Part shown: positions 17,531 through 26,634 of the stretch, piece by piece
How positions within the stretch are numbered: the stretch's first letter is position 1
Layout of the letters: each line of letters starts with the position of its first letter
Position numbers and translations under genes: made by a program
The notes under the pieces: generated by a model
Databases searched by the model: none
Told to the model about the DNA's origin: nothing
What the model saw: the letters and a program-made list of their open reading frames with translations, nothing else
Origin: an uncultured Butyrivibrio sp.
Lineage (GTDB): Bacteria; Bacillota; Clostridia; Lachnospirales; Lachnospiraceae
Reading direction: 5' to 3'
Assembly (NCBI GenBank): GCA_946536145.1
Contig: CAMNEA010000001.1
Location: forward strand, 62,001 to 126,000
Length of the DNA stretch: 64,000 bases

Positions 17531-18720
17531 AGAGTTGGTTTTTGGATAACAGAAAAAGAATATCAAATGATCTCTTTTATCTGGCACTGACTATCGAGCT
17601 CATTCTGATGATAGTGGAAAAGAGTGAGATCCCTTTTTCGCTTGAGAGCTTCGTGTTCAGGGCAACGTTCCTACTGACGGCGCTTGCCGCCCTGCTTATT
17701 CAGAGAAGCACAAAAGAGTGGATCAGCGCAGCGGCATTTCTTGGCCTGACAGCCTGTGCCTACGTGATCTCCGGAAAAAATGACCTTCTTAGGGTGGCGC
17801 TTTTTCTGATGGCAGCGCGGGATGTTGATCTGAAAAAGACCATGAAGTACGCTTTCTATGTATGCCTTACAGGATTCATCGCCATTGCTCTTTTGTCGGT
17901 GACGGGGATACTCGGAGATGTTCTTATAGTCGGAGACTTCGGCAGAGGGATACCTGATGAGAAGAGATATGTTTTTGGCTTTGGCCATCCCAATACTTTA
18001 TTTGGAAGTTCCTACGCTATCCTTATGATGTGGCTCTGGCTCTACGGAGCAAAAGCAGGGATACTCTCATACATTGCTGTGTCCGCAGGCTCTGTGCTGA
18101 TTGCTGTGATCACCAGGAGCAGAACGGGGCTGGCAGTAGTTATGCTGACACTTGTTTTGGCAGCTGCGGCGAGGCTTTTTCCAAAGCTTAGGGAAAAGAG
18201 ATTCGTCTATATAATTAGCGCACTCATCTCTCCCACTGTCTGCGTGCTCTTGTCCGTACTTGCCGCCGGCTTTACAGGCTACTGGTACACCGGCAAGGGG
18301 ATTCCGAGTCCTGAGTTTTACTGGGATATTGAGCCCCTCTTAAGCTACAGGATGAGCAATATCTATTACAGCAGTGAGGACAGAGGCGGAGTACTTGCAA
18401 GGTGGAAACTGTTTGCACCGCGCACGGCAGAGGGCTACTTTGACATGGGCTGGGTAAGGCTCTTTTACTGGTATGGCATAATTCCGGCGCTTGTGATAAT
18501 AGCGCTTTTGTTTATCATCATTTATATATGCTGCAAAAAAAAGGATATCTGGACCATGCTTCTTATCCTGTCTATAGGTATATATACTGTTGTTGAGGCA
18601 ACATTTGTCACGAGATATATCGGAAGGGATTTTTTCCTGATAATAGCCGCAGTGTATCTTGGGGAGTTTTTTGGAAACACGTTCAAAGTGGGGAAAAAAG
18701 AAGGGAATATTCATGTCTGA
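17527..18720 (+). CDS. Polytopic membrane protein, candidate O-antigen/capsule polymerase (Wzy-like)
   Basis: 397 residues with about ten transmembrane segments and one larger outside loop (roughly residues 255-310, with ESW-free polar sequence around SYRMSNIYYSSEDRGG). FGFGHPNTLFGSSYAILMMWLW is a motif I associate with Firmicute Wzy-type proteins. A flippase gene in the same cluster supports the Wzy role. The start ATGA overlaps the GT17-like stop and the end overlaps the next gene. Confidence 0.72.
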   Translation: MKSWFLDNRKRISNDLFYLALTIELILMIVEKSEIPFSLESFVFRATFLLTALAALLIQRSTKEWISAAAFLGLTACAYVISGKNDLLRVALFLMAARDVDLKKTMKYAFYVCLTGFIAIALLSVTGILGDVLIVGDFGRGIPDEKRYVFGFGHPNTLFGSSYAILMMWLWLYGAKAGILSYIAVSAGSVLIAVITRSRTGLAVVMLTLVLAAAARLFPKLREKRFVYIISALISPTVCVLLSVLAAGFTGYWYTGKGIPSPEFYWDIEPLLSYRMSNIYYSSEDRGGVLARWKLFAPRTAEGYFDMGWVRLFYWYGIIPALVIIALLFIIIYICCKKKDIWTMLLILSIGIYTVVEATFVTRYIGRDFFLIIAAVYLGEFFGNTFKVGKKEGNIHV

Positions 18721-20080
18721 AAAGTTAAGGCAGCGCTTCTTTTATGTGGCGGTCTTTATAAATTTCATAATGGTTGCGGGGTATCAGTTTCTTACTCCGA
18801 ACATGTCCGACGACATTATTTACGGAGACAGGGTGTCGGAGGCAGGCAGCTTTTTTGACCTGTTTGCGCAGGAATATGAGCACTACATGACCCATATTGG
18901 GAGGACGATCGCGCATATCCTGCTTCGGATATTCCTGTATATCGGCAATAAGGCAGTGTTCAATGTGGCAGCTGCAGCTGTATTTGTGGCTGTGTCGCTC
19001 CTTATATATATCAATGTCACCTGCAGAAAGGACTATGACGTAAGGCTCTATCTTGGCATAGTGATAATGATGTGGCTGTTCGACCCATGTATAAGCAACA
19101 GCGTTTTCTGGGAGACCGGAGCCTGCAACTATATGTTCACGGGCGCTATCATGCTCGCGTTTCTGACGGTGTTTCGTAGAGCGGCAGGATCCGAGGACAG
19201 GAGAGGCGCCGGCTTTGCAGCAGGGATGTTCCTGTTTGGCCTAATGGCGGGGTGGTGCAATGAGAACACATCGGGAGCCGTCATCCTCTATGTGATGATA
19301 ATTATTTTCACAAGGTGGCAGAGGGAAAAGAGCTTTGGGAAGGTTCAGCCATGGATGATAACCGCACTGATCGGAAATATAATCGGATTTGTGATCATGA
19401 TCATGTCACCTGGAAACTTCTCCAGAGCCGAGAGCACTGAGGAGGAGCATACAGGTCTTCTGGCACTGGCGGCAAGGTTTCTTAAGATAACACTGAATAT
19501 TAAAAACGGATACCTTATCCTGGTATTTGCATTTGTGGTACTGACTATTGCCATAGCCTACAGGGCGGGAGCTTTTGACGAATTCAAAAAGAGGGCCGGC
19601 TGGATGATGCTTCTTGGGGTATTGTTCATTGCGACCTGCTATGCGCTGATCGCAGTTCCCGACTCGCAGCTTCGAACCTACTACGGTGCAGGTCTTTTCC
19701 TGATGATGGCTGTTGCGGAGGGCTTCGGGCTTGTGGTTTCCATGTACGAGTCAGAGGCTGCATTTCAGATCGCGGCGAGCAGTATTGTCGCACTTTACTG
19801 TATTTTCCTTGCGTTCACCTATGTGGAGGAGGGAGCAAATCTTGCCAGAATAAAGAGAGAGTTTGACGAGAGGGATGCGTACCTTACCGCGATGGCGCAG
19901 ACTGATGATAAAGTGGTTGAGGTTCCGATGCTTAGACCTGACTGGGAGACCAGGTTTTCCATGGCCTATGAGTCGGATCTGACCGAGGATAAATTCAACT
20001 GGCTTAACCTGTCCTACAGTGAGCACTATGGCTTTTACTATTGTATCGGAGTGGACAGAGAGAGCTGGACTGAATACTGA
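18713..20080 (+). CDS. Polytopic membrane protein of the DUF6056/GT-C-like type
   Basis: 455 residues from the ATG overlapping the polymerase gene (the frame to 18659 has no ribosome binding site of its own). It has about ten transmembrane segments; after the first one comes PNMSDDIIYGDR, an acidic outside loop typical of DUF6056-like proteins and similar in place to the catalytic Asp loop of GT-C enzymes. Further on are WETGACNYMFTGAI and AGWCNENTSGAVIL. Such proteins may transfer sugars from polyprenyl-phosphate donors outside the membrane (inference from fold). Confidence 0.7.
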   Translation: MSEKLRQRFFYVAVFINFIMVAGYQFLTPNMSDDIIYGDRVSEAGSFFDLFAQEYEHYMTHIGRTIAHILLRIFLYIGNKAVFNVAAAAVFVAVSLLIYINVTCRKDYDVRLYLGIVIMMWLFDPCISNSVFWETGACNYMFTGAIMLAFLTVFRRAAGSEDRRGAGFAAGMFLFGLMAGWCNENTSGAVILYVMIIIFTRWQREKSFGKVQPWMITALIGNIIGFVIMIMSPGNFSRAESTEEEHTGLLALAARFLKITLNIKNGYLILVFAFVVLTIAIAYRAGAFDEFKKRAGWMMLLGVLFIATCYALIAVPDSQLRTYYGAGLFLMMAVAEGFGLVVSMYESEAAFQIAASSIVALYCIFLAFTYVEEGANLARIKREFDERDAYLTAMAQTDDKVVEVPMLRPDWETRFSMAYESDLTEDKFNWLNLSYSEHYGFYYCIGVDRESWTEY

Positions 20081-20104
20081 TGTGTAAATGACCGGGAGCG
20101 TTGT

Positions 20105-21103
20105 ATGGAATCAAAAGGGGAGATACTGGTAAGCATTATTATTCCTGTATATCAGGCAAAGGACACACTGAGGCGGTGTGTCTTATCTTGTTTGAACCAG
20201 AAGTACTTAAATCCTGGTGAACTTGAGGTGATCCTTGTGGATGACGGCTCAACTGACGGATCGGGAGATATCTGCGAACAGCTTCGAAGCACCGACCCAA
20301 ATGAGAGGATCAAGGTGATCCACACCGAGAATCACGGTGTATCACACGCCAGGAATACAGGACTTGAGACTGCGTCCGGACGCTTTGTCGCATTTGTGGA
20401 TGCCGATGACGAGGTGAGGGATGAGTATATTGAAAACCTGATGAAATATGCCGATGAGAGCACCAGCGTGGTGGATGAGACAGACAGCTTTTCTGCGACA
20501 CAGAAGATAAGCGGCTTTCAGTATATAGAGAACTCTGTGCTTAACAGAAATACGCACGTGTGGGGAAAGCTCTTTGACAGAAAGACCCTTATTAAGGACC
20601 ACTTAAGCTTCAGGGAGGACCTTGCGATCGGAGAGGACCTTTTGTTTATGATCGACTTTGCGCTCTCCCAGGGAGACAGGCATACGATAAGATGCATACC
20701 TTCGGGCAATTATATCTATACCGACAATGAACAGGGAGCGATGAACAGACAGTTCAGGCCAAGCTACCTTGACCAGATACGATGCTGGCGCTGGGCAGAG
20801 GAGAAGCTAAGGCCCCACAGGAGCAGATTTTCGGATGACGCGTTTGTGAGCGTGGCAGACAGTCAGATCATGACGGCTCTGCTTGTAGCGGGTAAGATCG
20901 CAGTCATTGATAAGGACAAGAGAAACGCGGTGCTGACTGATCTTGCCACGACAGAGGTGACCAGGCAGATCAAACATGCTCTTAAGACCGACGGAGCTTT
21001 TGTTTCCCTGTCGATAGGCTACAAGATAAAAGTAATCCTTTATTCACTAAGTCCGGCGCTGTATCTTAAGCTTTATCACCGGCACAAGGAAGGGAGACAG
21101 TGA
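20105..21103 (+). CDS. Glycosyltransferase family 2
   Basis: 332 residues. The GT-A domain starts VSIIIPVYQAKDTLRRC, with LVDDGSTDGSGDIC, GVSHARNTGLE and the metal-binding FVDADDEV. WGKLFDRKTL and AIGEDLLFM are typical of capsule GT2 proteins. The C-terminus is amphipathic and may sit at the membrane. It is separated from the upstream membrane protein gene by 24 bases and precedes the pyruvyltransferase-like gene by 4. Confidence 0.9.
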   Translation: MESKGEILVSIIIPVYQAKDTLRRCVLSCLNQKYLNPGELEVILVDDGSTDGSGDICEQLRSTDPNERIKVIHTENHGVSHARNTGLETASGRFVAFVDADDEVRDEYIENLMKYADESTSVVDETDSFSATQKISGFQYIENSVLNRNTHVWGKLFDRKTLIKDHLSFREDLAIGEDLLFMIDFALSQGDRHTIRCIPSGNYIYTDNEQGAMNRQFRPSYLDQIRCWRWAEEKLRPHRSRFSDDAFVSVADSQIMTALLVAGKIAVIDKDKRNAVLTDLATTEVTRQIKHALKTDGAFVSLSIGYKIKVILYSLSPALYLKLYHRHKEGRQ

Positions 21104-21107
21104 GATT

Positions 21108-22289
21108 ATGGATCTGGGGAGACCGATAATTCTGTATTTACATGCCGGTTCCGGCAATCACGGATGTGAGGCTATAGCCGACAGCACCGTGAGGCTGATA
21201 AAGAAGATAAGGGAGAGGGATGGAAAAGACACCTCTCTTCCGGTCATCCTTGCCACCAACAGTGCCGAGGAAGACCGCAGATATATTCTCGGAGAACTGG
21301 AAAAAGAGGGGCTTTGCACAATAGTCGAGGAGAGGCATATTGACAGGGATTTTATAAATCATGTGTTATATTATGCCTACAGAAAAGTCACGGGCGATGC
21401 GGAGTCTTTTCTCAGATACAGGTTTAGGGATGTATTCAGGGTTTACGAGGATAAGTGCAAGGACAAGGGGATAAAGCCCTATGAGGAAACTGACGGGTTA
21501 AAACCGCTGGCGGTCTCGATTGGCGGAGATAACTACTGTTATCCGGAGATGGTCGGGGATATAATACTCGCTCACAACGTCTTTATGGATGTCGGCTTTG
21601 ATACCGTTTTGTGGGGGTGTTCCATCGAGCCGGATTCGCTAAAGGATCAGGAGCTTATTGATGACCTGTCCTGCTACGACAGGATATATGCCAGAGAGTC
21701 GATAACATACAATGCTCTTCTGGATACCGGAATATCACCTGATATGCTTGAACTTCGCAGGGATCCCGCGTTTGAACTTAAGACAAGAGAGGTCTCTTTT
21801 CCGAAGGAGCTTAAGAAGGGAAGTACTGTGGGCATCAACTTAAGTCCCATGGTTCTTGACAGAGCCCAGGATCCGGTACTTGTAAAAGAGAGCTATGAGA
21901 AATTTATAAGATATATTCTTGGCACTACGGATCAGAGCGTGATGTTTGTGCCGCATGTGATATGGGGACACAATGACGACAGGAAACCTCTCATGCAGCT
22001 GTATGAGAAGTTCAGGGACACGGGAAGGGTATATCTTGTTGAGGATGCGCCGGCAGAGGTACTCAAGGGGTATATTTCAGGGTGCAGTTTTTTTGTCGGG
22101 GCCAGGACGCACAGTACCATTGCAGCATACAGCAGCAATGTTCCGACACTTGTTATCGGATATTCAGTCAAGAGCAGAGGGATCGCCAAGGATCTCTTCG
22201 GCACATTTGACAGATATGTGCTTGCTGTACAGCAGATCGAGGATCCGGATGCGCTCATAAAGAGCTACAAATTCATTATGAAAAAATAG
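21108..22289 (+). CDS. Polysaccharide pyruvyl transferase family protein
   Basis: 393 residues. Motifs: NHGCEAIADSTVRLIKK near the start, AVSIGGDNYCYPEM, YARESITYNALLDTG and FVGARTHSTIAAYSSNVPTLVIGYSVKSRG (first part), which together define the CsaB/WcaK-like family. Members transfer a pyruvyl ketal from phosphoenolpyruvate to a sugar; others act as plain GT-B transferases. It would add an acidic group to the polysaccharide. Its context between a GT2 and a GT11 gene supports a decorating step. Confidence 0.85.
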   Translation: MDLGRPIILYLHAGSGNHGCEAIADSTVRLIKKIRERDGKDTSLPVILATNSAEEDRRYILGELEKEGLCTIVEERHIDRDFINHVLYYAYRKVTGDAESFLRYRFRDVFRVYEDKCKDKGIKPYEETDGLKPLAVSIGGDNYCYPEMVGDIILAHNVFMDVGFDTVLWGCSIEPDSLKDQELIDDLSCYDRIYARESITYNALLDTGISPDMLELRRDPAFELKTREVSFPKELKKGSTVGINLSPMVLDRAQDPVLVKESYEKFIRYILGTTDQSVMFVPHVIWGHNDDRKPLMQLYEKFRDTGRVYLVEDAPAEVLKGYISGCSFFVGARTHSTIAAYSSNVPTLVIGYSVKSRGIAKDLFGTFDRYVLAVQQIEDPDALIKSYKFIMKK

Positions 22290-22307
22290 TTTTGCTGGGG
22301 GTAAATT

Positions 22308-23237
22308 ATGCTGATAATCAGGATTGCAGGAGGTCTGGGAAACCAGATGCAGCAGTATTCTGTATATACGAAACTAAAACTGCTTGGAAAGGACGTAAAG
22401 CTCGACCTGTCGTGGTTTGATCCCGGGATACAGAAGAATATGCTGGCACCGAGGGAGTTTGAGCTTGACATCTTTAAGGGGGTTACATATGACAAGTGCA
22501 CGGACTTAGAGCGTGACAGCTTCCTCAAGATGGGAGTCCTTGGGAAGGCTGCCGGCAAGATCGCCAAGACTATTGGGCTCAGGGACGGCGTCAACCCCAA
22601 TGTTTTCGAGGAAAAAGAGATGTATCATCCCGAGATATTTGAGATGGATGATAAGTATATCACAGGTTATTTTGCATGTCAGAAGTACTATGATGACATT
22701 ATGAAAGAGCTATGGGACAGATTTGAATTTCCCGAGCATCCTGATGCAATGCTCCATACCAGGAACATGACAATGGTTCAGAAGATGGAGTCGGAGAATT
22801 CGGTCAGCGTGCATATCAGGAGGGGCGACTACCTTGATCCGCCCAATTTCGCGATCCTGGGAAATATCGCAACAGAGGAATACTACGAAAATGCAATGAA
22901 CTATTTTGCTGGCAGATATAAAGACACACATTTCTACATCTTTACAAGTGACCATGAGTATGCAAGGAAGCGCTATTCAGATGAGAGCAGATATACTATC
23001 GTCGACTGGAATACAGGCAGGAACAGTGTTCAGGATCTTATGCTGATGAGCCACTGCCGTGGCAATATCTGTGCAAATTCAACCTTCAGCTTCTGGGGCG
23101 CGAGACTCAACAGGAGAGATGACAGGGAAGTGATCCGCACCTACAGAATGAGGAACAACCAGCCGGTAACACCCGATATCATGCATGATTACTGGAAGAA
23201 CTGGATACTTATGGATGAAAAGGGGAGTATTATCTGA
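22308..23237 (+). CDS. Alpha-1,2-fucosyltransferase-like protein (GT11), copy 3
   Basis: 309 residues. IIRIAGGLGNQMQQYSVY is motif I, VSVHIRRGDYLDPPNF is the HxRRxDY motif and NSTFSFWGARLN is motif III, so all three GT11 elements are intact. It is closer to the family consensus than copy 2. Together with copies 1 and 2 it suggests a polysaccharide with several fucose-type branches. It precedes the flippase gene by 17 bases. Confidence 0.9.
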   Translation: MLIIRIAGGLGNQMQQYSVYTKLKLLGKDVKLDLSWFDPGIQKNMLAPREFELDIFKGVTYDKCTDLERDSFLKMGVLGKAAGKIAKTIGLRDGVNPNVFEEKEMYHPEIFEMDDKYITGYFACQKYYDDIMKELWDRFEFPEHPDAMLHTRNMTMVQKMESENSVSVHIRRGDYLDPPNFAILGNIATEEYYENAMNYFAGRYKDTHFYIFTSDHEYARKRYSDESRYTIVDWNTGRNSVQDLMLMSHCRGNICANSTFSFWGARLNRRDDREVIRTYRMRNNQPVTPDIMHDYWKNWILMDEKGSII

Positions 23238-23254
23238 AAGAGAATATACACACT

Positions 23255-24778
23255 ATGGGAAGAGTAAGCTCAGCGAAGAGAAATATTGCCTTTGGGTATA
23301 TAGGACAGGTCGCTACAGCGTTTATGTCGTTTGTACTGCGAACTGTTTTTCTCATGCACTTTACCGAGCAGCTCCTTGGAGTCAACAGCCTATACAGCAA
23401 TATCCTATCCCTTCTGAATATGGCGGAACTGGGTATTGGTACGGCTCTCAACTTCAGCCTCTATGGTCCTGTGGCACGGGGAGAGAAGGAAAAGATAAAG
23501 TCATATATGCAGCTGTACAGACAGGCATATATGGTGATCGCCTGTGTTGTTGCGGGTGTCGGACTTTTACTGTCTCCATTTCTGAAATATCTGATACGTA
23601 ATCCCGGAGATAACTCCATAAGGGATCTTACGATCTACTATTTTATTTTTCTGTTCAACACAGTCAGCAGCTATTTTGTGGCCTACAAGTACAGCCTCAT
23701 CAATGCGGAACAGAAGAATTACATTCAGACAAATATCAATACAATAACAAAAGTTATCACTGTATTTATACAGATCTTCATCATCATATTTACAGAAAAC
23801 TTTTATCTGTATCTTCTTACTGACGCGGCAGTGCAGCTCATCCAGAAGATATTTGTATCGGGATACCTTAACAGGATGTATCCTTACCTCAAGGAGAGGA
23901 ATGTACAAAAGCTGAGCAAAGAGGAATCCGACAAGGTGTGGACCAAGACAAAAGCCCTTGTCTTTCACAAGGTTGGAGACGTGGCGAGACTTCAGACAGA
24001 CGCACTCATCATTTCTTCCTTTATCGAGGTTGCCATGGCGGGAGTTGTAGACAACTACAACCTTGTGATCAATTCCGTTGCGAATTTTGTAAATATTATC
24101 TTCAACTCTGTTATATCAAGCTTTGGAAATCTGATAGCCACCGAGTCAAGAGAGCGGCAGTTCTCAATGTTTAAGGTCTACAGATTTTTTGCGTCGTGGA
24201 TCTACGGATATTCCTGTGTGGGATTCATGGTGCTCCTTACTCCGCTCATAAGGCTCTTGTGGGGAGATGCCTGGATACTCACGCAGACAGCGGTCTACTG
24301 CATACTCATCGACTATTATTTCAAGGGGGACAGGATCGTCCTTAGCAATTATAAGACTGCGGCAGGCGTGTTTGAACCGGACAAATATCTTGCGATAATC
24401 CAGGGGGCTGTAAATCTTGTGATCTCCATATGGCTGGTACAGACGCCCCTTGGCATAACGGGAGTATACATCGGAACCATTGTGTCGGGGCTTATTGCCA
24501 ACATCACCAAGCCGATCATTATTTACGGAACCTGCTTTGATAAGAAGGCCTATGGATACTTCGCAGATACTCTCAAGTATCTGTGCAGCATGCTCGCTGT
24601 TCTTTTGACATGTCAGTTTGTCAGTGACAGGCTTCTCACAGAGCTCAGTTTTGGAAGGTTCATTCTGATGGCAGTTATAATAACTGTTGTTTTTAATGGG
24701 CTTTACCTTGCGCTTTACGGGAGAAGTGAGGAGTTTAAGTATCTGTCAGGCAAGATCAGGGAGAAGATAGGAAAGTGA
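23255..24778 (+). CDS. Polysaccharide flippase (Wzx/MATE-like, MOP superfamily)
   Basis: 507 residues with about 12-14 hydrophobic segments. The N-terminus SAKRNIAFGYIGQVATAFMSFVLRTVFL and the following LLGVNSLYSNILSLLNMAELGIG are typical of Firmicute flippases. It would move the undecaprenyl-linked repeat unit across the membrane, before polymerisation by the Wzy-like protein at 17527. The ribosome binding site is weak (AAAGAGAA), and the start is the first ATG of the conserved region. Confidence 0.88.
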   Translation: MGRVSSAKRNIAFGYIGQVATAFMSFVLRTVFLMHFTEQLLGVNSLYSNILSLLNMAELGIGTALNFSLYGPVARGEKEKIKSYMQLYRQAYMVIACVVAGVGLLLSPFLKYLIRNPGDNSIRDLTIYYFIFLFNTVSSYFVAYKYSLINAEQKNYIQTNINTITKVITVFIQIFIIIFTENFYLYLLTDAAVQLIQKIFVSGYLNRMYPYLKERNVQKLSKEESDKVWTKTKALVFHKVGDVARLQTDALIISSFIEVAMAGVVDNYNLVINSVANFVNIIFNSVISSFGNLIATESRERQFSMFKVYRFFASWIYGYSCVGFMVLLTPLIRLLWGDAWILTQTAVYCILIDYYFKGDRIVLSNYKTAAGVFEPDKYLAIIQGAVNLVISIWLVQTPLGITGVYIGTIVSGLIANITKPIIIYGTCFDKKAYGYFADTLKYLCSMLAVLLTCQFVSDRLLTELSFGRFILMAVIITVVFNGLYLALYGRSEEFKYLSGKIREKIGK

Positions 24779-24808
24779 TGAAATACAATAAATACTAAGG
24801 ATTACGGA

Positions 24809-26197
24809 ATGAGAAATGGTAATAATGTGACAGACCTAACTGAATATACGGCACTTGTAAGAGAGACAATAGCTGAGCTTGACGTGATCATGAAGGTTTC
24901 TGCCAAGGACAGAGCTAAAGACCTTGTGAAAAGCGCTATGGGAAGGTCAGTAAGGTCAAAGGATCCCATGTTCTGGCCGGCAGGGATGCTCATGCTCGGG
25001 CTCGTGGAAGCAAGGGGTGTGTTTGCAGGAAAGCTTGTCAGAGCAGACGGCTCAAACGGCATGGATTCAGAGGCATTCAGGGAGACGATACATGAGATTG
25101 ATGACTCTGTAATGAGGCATATCTCTCTCTGGAAGGACGGATATAAATCGAGAATTGACTATATAGATGATGCCCTGGCTGGTGCAGCACTGCTTAAACT
25201 ATATGAGCAGGATTTGCTGTATGGAAAGGAAAGCGTGGGAGGCAGTGTAAGATGTGCCGGAGAAATAAATCTTTTGCCAGACCTTAAAAGAGCATGCATT
25301 TACGCGGCTGACAGGATATATGAATATCTTAGCAGTTCGCCCAAAGACCCTGAAGGGACTATAGTATACAATCCGGGGAGAAATGCAGCCAATGTCTTTG
25401 CGGACGGCGTAGGACAGACATCCATGTTTTTGTCACTGTATGGGCGGCTGTTTGAAAATATGGAAGCGCTGGAACTTGCGGGGACGCAGCTTAATAACTA
25501 TATGAAGTACGGGTGCGACGCAAGGAGCGGTCTTGTTTACCACGGGTATTCTCTTAAAAGGATATCTCCGGTACAGGATGGTGGGGCAGTAGATTTTGAA
25601 AAATTCGAAGTTACAAAGAAGGGCGTCCTTTCATGGGGGAGGGCAGCAGGCTGGCTCATCATGGGACTATCCGAATATGTAAGATCTGTTCGTGTTATCA
25701 GCCCGGAAGGTGCATGCCCCATAGATACAAGCAAGATAAATAAAAGTGAGAAGGCTGTTAGTGAAAAAAATATCGTAGCGAGAGCATCCGGATTGTCTGA
25801 AATGGGTAACAGACTTACGCAGTGGTACAGAAGTCTCTCTTCAACCCTCTGGTCATACCAGCGAGAGGATGGGTGTTTTGGATGGCAGGTCCAGGCGACA
25901 GAAGGCCCGGTGGATACATCTGCCACAGGGATGATAGTCTATGGCCTTACCGGTTACTGCAAAGATGTAAGCGCACCATGCAGCGATGCGCCGGCTGATT
26001 CCGGAGAGAATGACTTAAGAACAGAGCGGGCTGTACGCGGGATGACAGGAAATATTTCTTTGGGGAAAGTTCAGAATGCACTAAGTTCCTGCGATGATTT
26101 CGGCGTTCATTATCAGTCCTACGGGCATTACCCCTGGGGGCAGGGGGCTGTACTTGCCGCTCTTTCAAAAATAGGATGTAAAATGCTTGAGATATAA
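24809..26197 (+). CDS. GH88/GH105-like (alpha/alpha six-barrel) glycoside hydrolase, divergent
   Basis: 462 residues without a signal peptide. Resemblance to the unsaturated glucuronyl/rhamnogalacturonyl hydrolases is seen in DPMFWPAGMLMLGL, NVFADGVGQTSMFLSLYG (candidate catalytic Asp), LSWGRAAGWLIMGLSEYV, EGPVDTSATGMIVYGL and YPWGQGAVLAALSKIG. The insert at about residues 300-330 is low in conservation. It is the last gene of the polysaccharide cluster, starting 30 bases after the flippase gene. A cytoplasmic hydrolase here may trim or recycle an unsaturated uronate, or the fold may have been reused. The assignment is to fold more than to reaction. Confidence 0.65.
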   Translation: MRNGNNVTDLTEYTALVRETIAELDVIMKVSAKDRAKDLVKSAMGRSVRSKDPMFWPAGMLMLGLVEARGVFAGKLVRADGSNGMDSEAFRETIHEIDDSVMRHISLWKDGYKSRIDYIDDALAGAALLKLYEQDLLYGKESVGGSVRCAGEINLLPDLKRACIYAADRIYEYLSSSPKDPEGTIVYNPGRNAANVFADGVGQTSMFLSLYGRLFENMEALELAGTQLNNYMKYGCDARSGLVYHGYSLKRISPVQDGGAVDFEKFEVTKKGVLSWGRAAGWLIMGLSEYVRSVRVISPEGACPIDTSKINKSEKAVSEKNIVARASGLSEMGNRLTQWYRSLSSTLWSYQREDGCFGWQVQATEGPVDTSATGMIVYGLTGYCKDVSAPCSDAPADSGENDLRTERAVRGMTGNISLGKVQNALSSCDDFGVHYQSYGHYPWGQGAVLAALSKIGCKMLEI

Positions 26198-26243
26198 GTG
26201 GTAATGTGATATATTTAATGTAGTAATAAAAACTACATTAAAT
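26187..26243 (+). promoter_or_regulatory. Sigma-A-type promoter with overlapping 12-bp palindrome (candidate operator)
   Basis: TTGAGA at 26187-26192 and TATATT at 26210-26215 have a 17-base spacer. A perfect inverted repeat, ATTTAATGTAGT at 26213-26224 and ACTACATTAAAT at 26232-26243 with a 7-base loop, covers the end of the -10 box and the expected start of transcription. This is the position of a repressor site; the hairpin is AT-rich and lacks a T-run, so a terminator for the preceding gene is less likely. Confidence 0.55.
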
Positions 26244-26260
26244 GTGAAGATAAACTACTT

Positions 26261-26329
26261 ATGCTTCAACGAAGGAGCAACGTACTTACTATTTACGGAA
26301 ATAGTACATTGATTGGGAGGGGCCTATGA
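26261..26329 (+). CDS. Possible 22-codon upstream ORF coupled to the next gene
   Basis: An ATG at 26261 opens a 22-codon frame whose TGA overlaps the start of the following gene (ATGA at 26326-26329). The ribosome binding site is weak. The frame contains an inverted repeat at 26287-26306. It could be a leader peptide that couples translation, or chance; there is no protein-level evidence. Confidence 0.25.
   Translation: MLQRRSNVLTIYGNSTLIGRGL
26287..26306 (+). promoter_or_regulatory. Leader hairpin just before the ribosome binding site
   Basis: TACTATTT at 26287-26294 and AAATAGTA at 26299-26306 form a perfect 8-bp stem with an ACGG loop. It lies in the 5' leader, 8 bases before GGGAGG. It may influence translation of the 85-residue protein. 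Confidence 0.4.
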
Positions 26330-26583
26330 ATACAAAAGAATTGCAAAAGTATTTGAAAGAGCATTTAGTACCATCCAAGCTCTACAAGATTGGAGGATCG
26401 CACAAGAACAGGATCTGCCTCGACAAGACTGAGAGTGGCTGGGCAGTATACTTCATGGACAAGAAGGATAAGATCGGTCTTATGAATTTTGTTGATGAGG
26501 CATCAGCCTGCAGCAGAATGAAGGATGAGCTTCGTAAGCTCATGGAACTAATGTATGGTCTGACATGGGCAAAAGCCCGCTGA
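26326..26583 (+). CDS. 85-residue protein of unknown function
   Basis: ATG start after GGGAGGGG. The protein is soluble, basic at both ends (MNTKELQKYLKEHLVPSKLYKIGG..., ...WAKAR), with a predicted helix, a short beta-rich middle (NRICLDKTESGWAVYFMDKKDKIGLMNF) and a C-terminal helix. The alpha-beta layout is weakly reminiscent of small immunity-type proteins, but I do not recognise the family. It is a single-gene unit with its own promoter, a palindromic candidate operator and a terminator, so it is probably regulated separately from both neighbours. Confidence 0.7.
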   Translation: MNTKELQKYLKEHLVPSKLYKIGGSHKNRICLDKTESGWAVYFMDKKDKIGLMNFVDEASACSRMKDELRKLMELMYGLTWAKAR

Positions 26584-26605
26584 AGCCTAACAGAATATGC
26601 AAGAC

Positions 26606-26634
26606 GGCCGCCTATTACAGGCGGTCTTTTTTTG
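26606..26634 (+). terminator. Rho-independent terminator of the 85-residue protein gene
   Basis: A GGCCGCC / GGCGGTC stem with a TATTACA loop is followed by a run of seven T. It lies 23 bases after the stop codon at 26583. Confidence 0.85.

Noticed and set aside
18659..18712. A longer N-terminus for the DUF6056-like membrane protein.
   Set aside because: These codons lie in the end of the polymerase-like gene; the ATG at 18713 begins the conserved first membrane segment and fits the overlap pattern of the operon.
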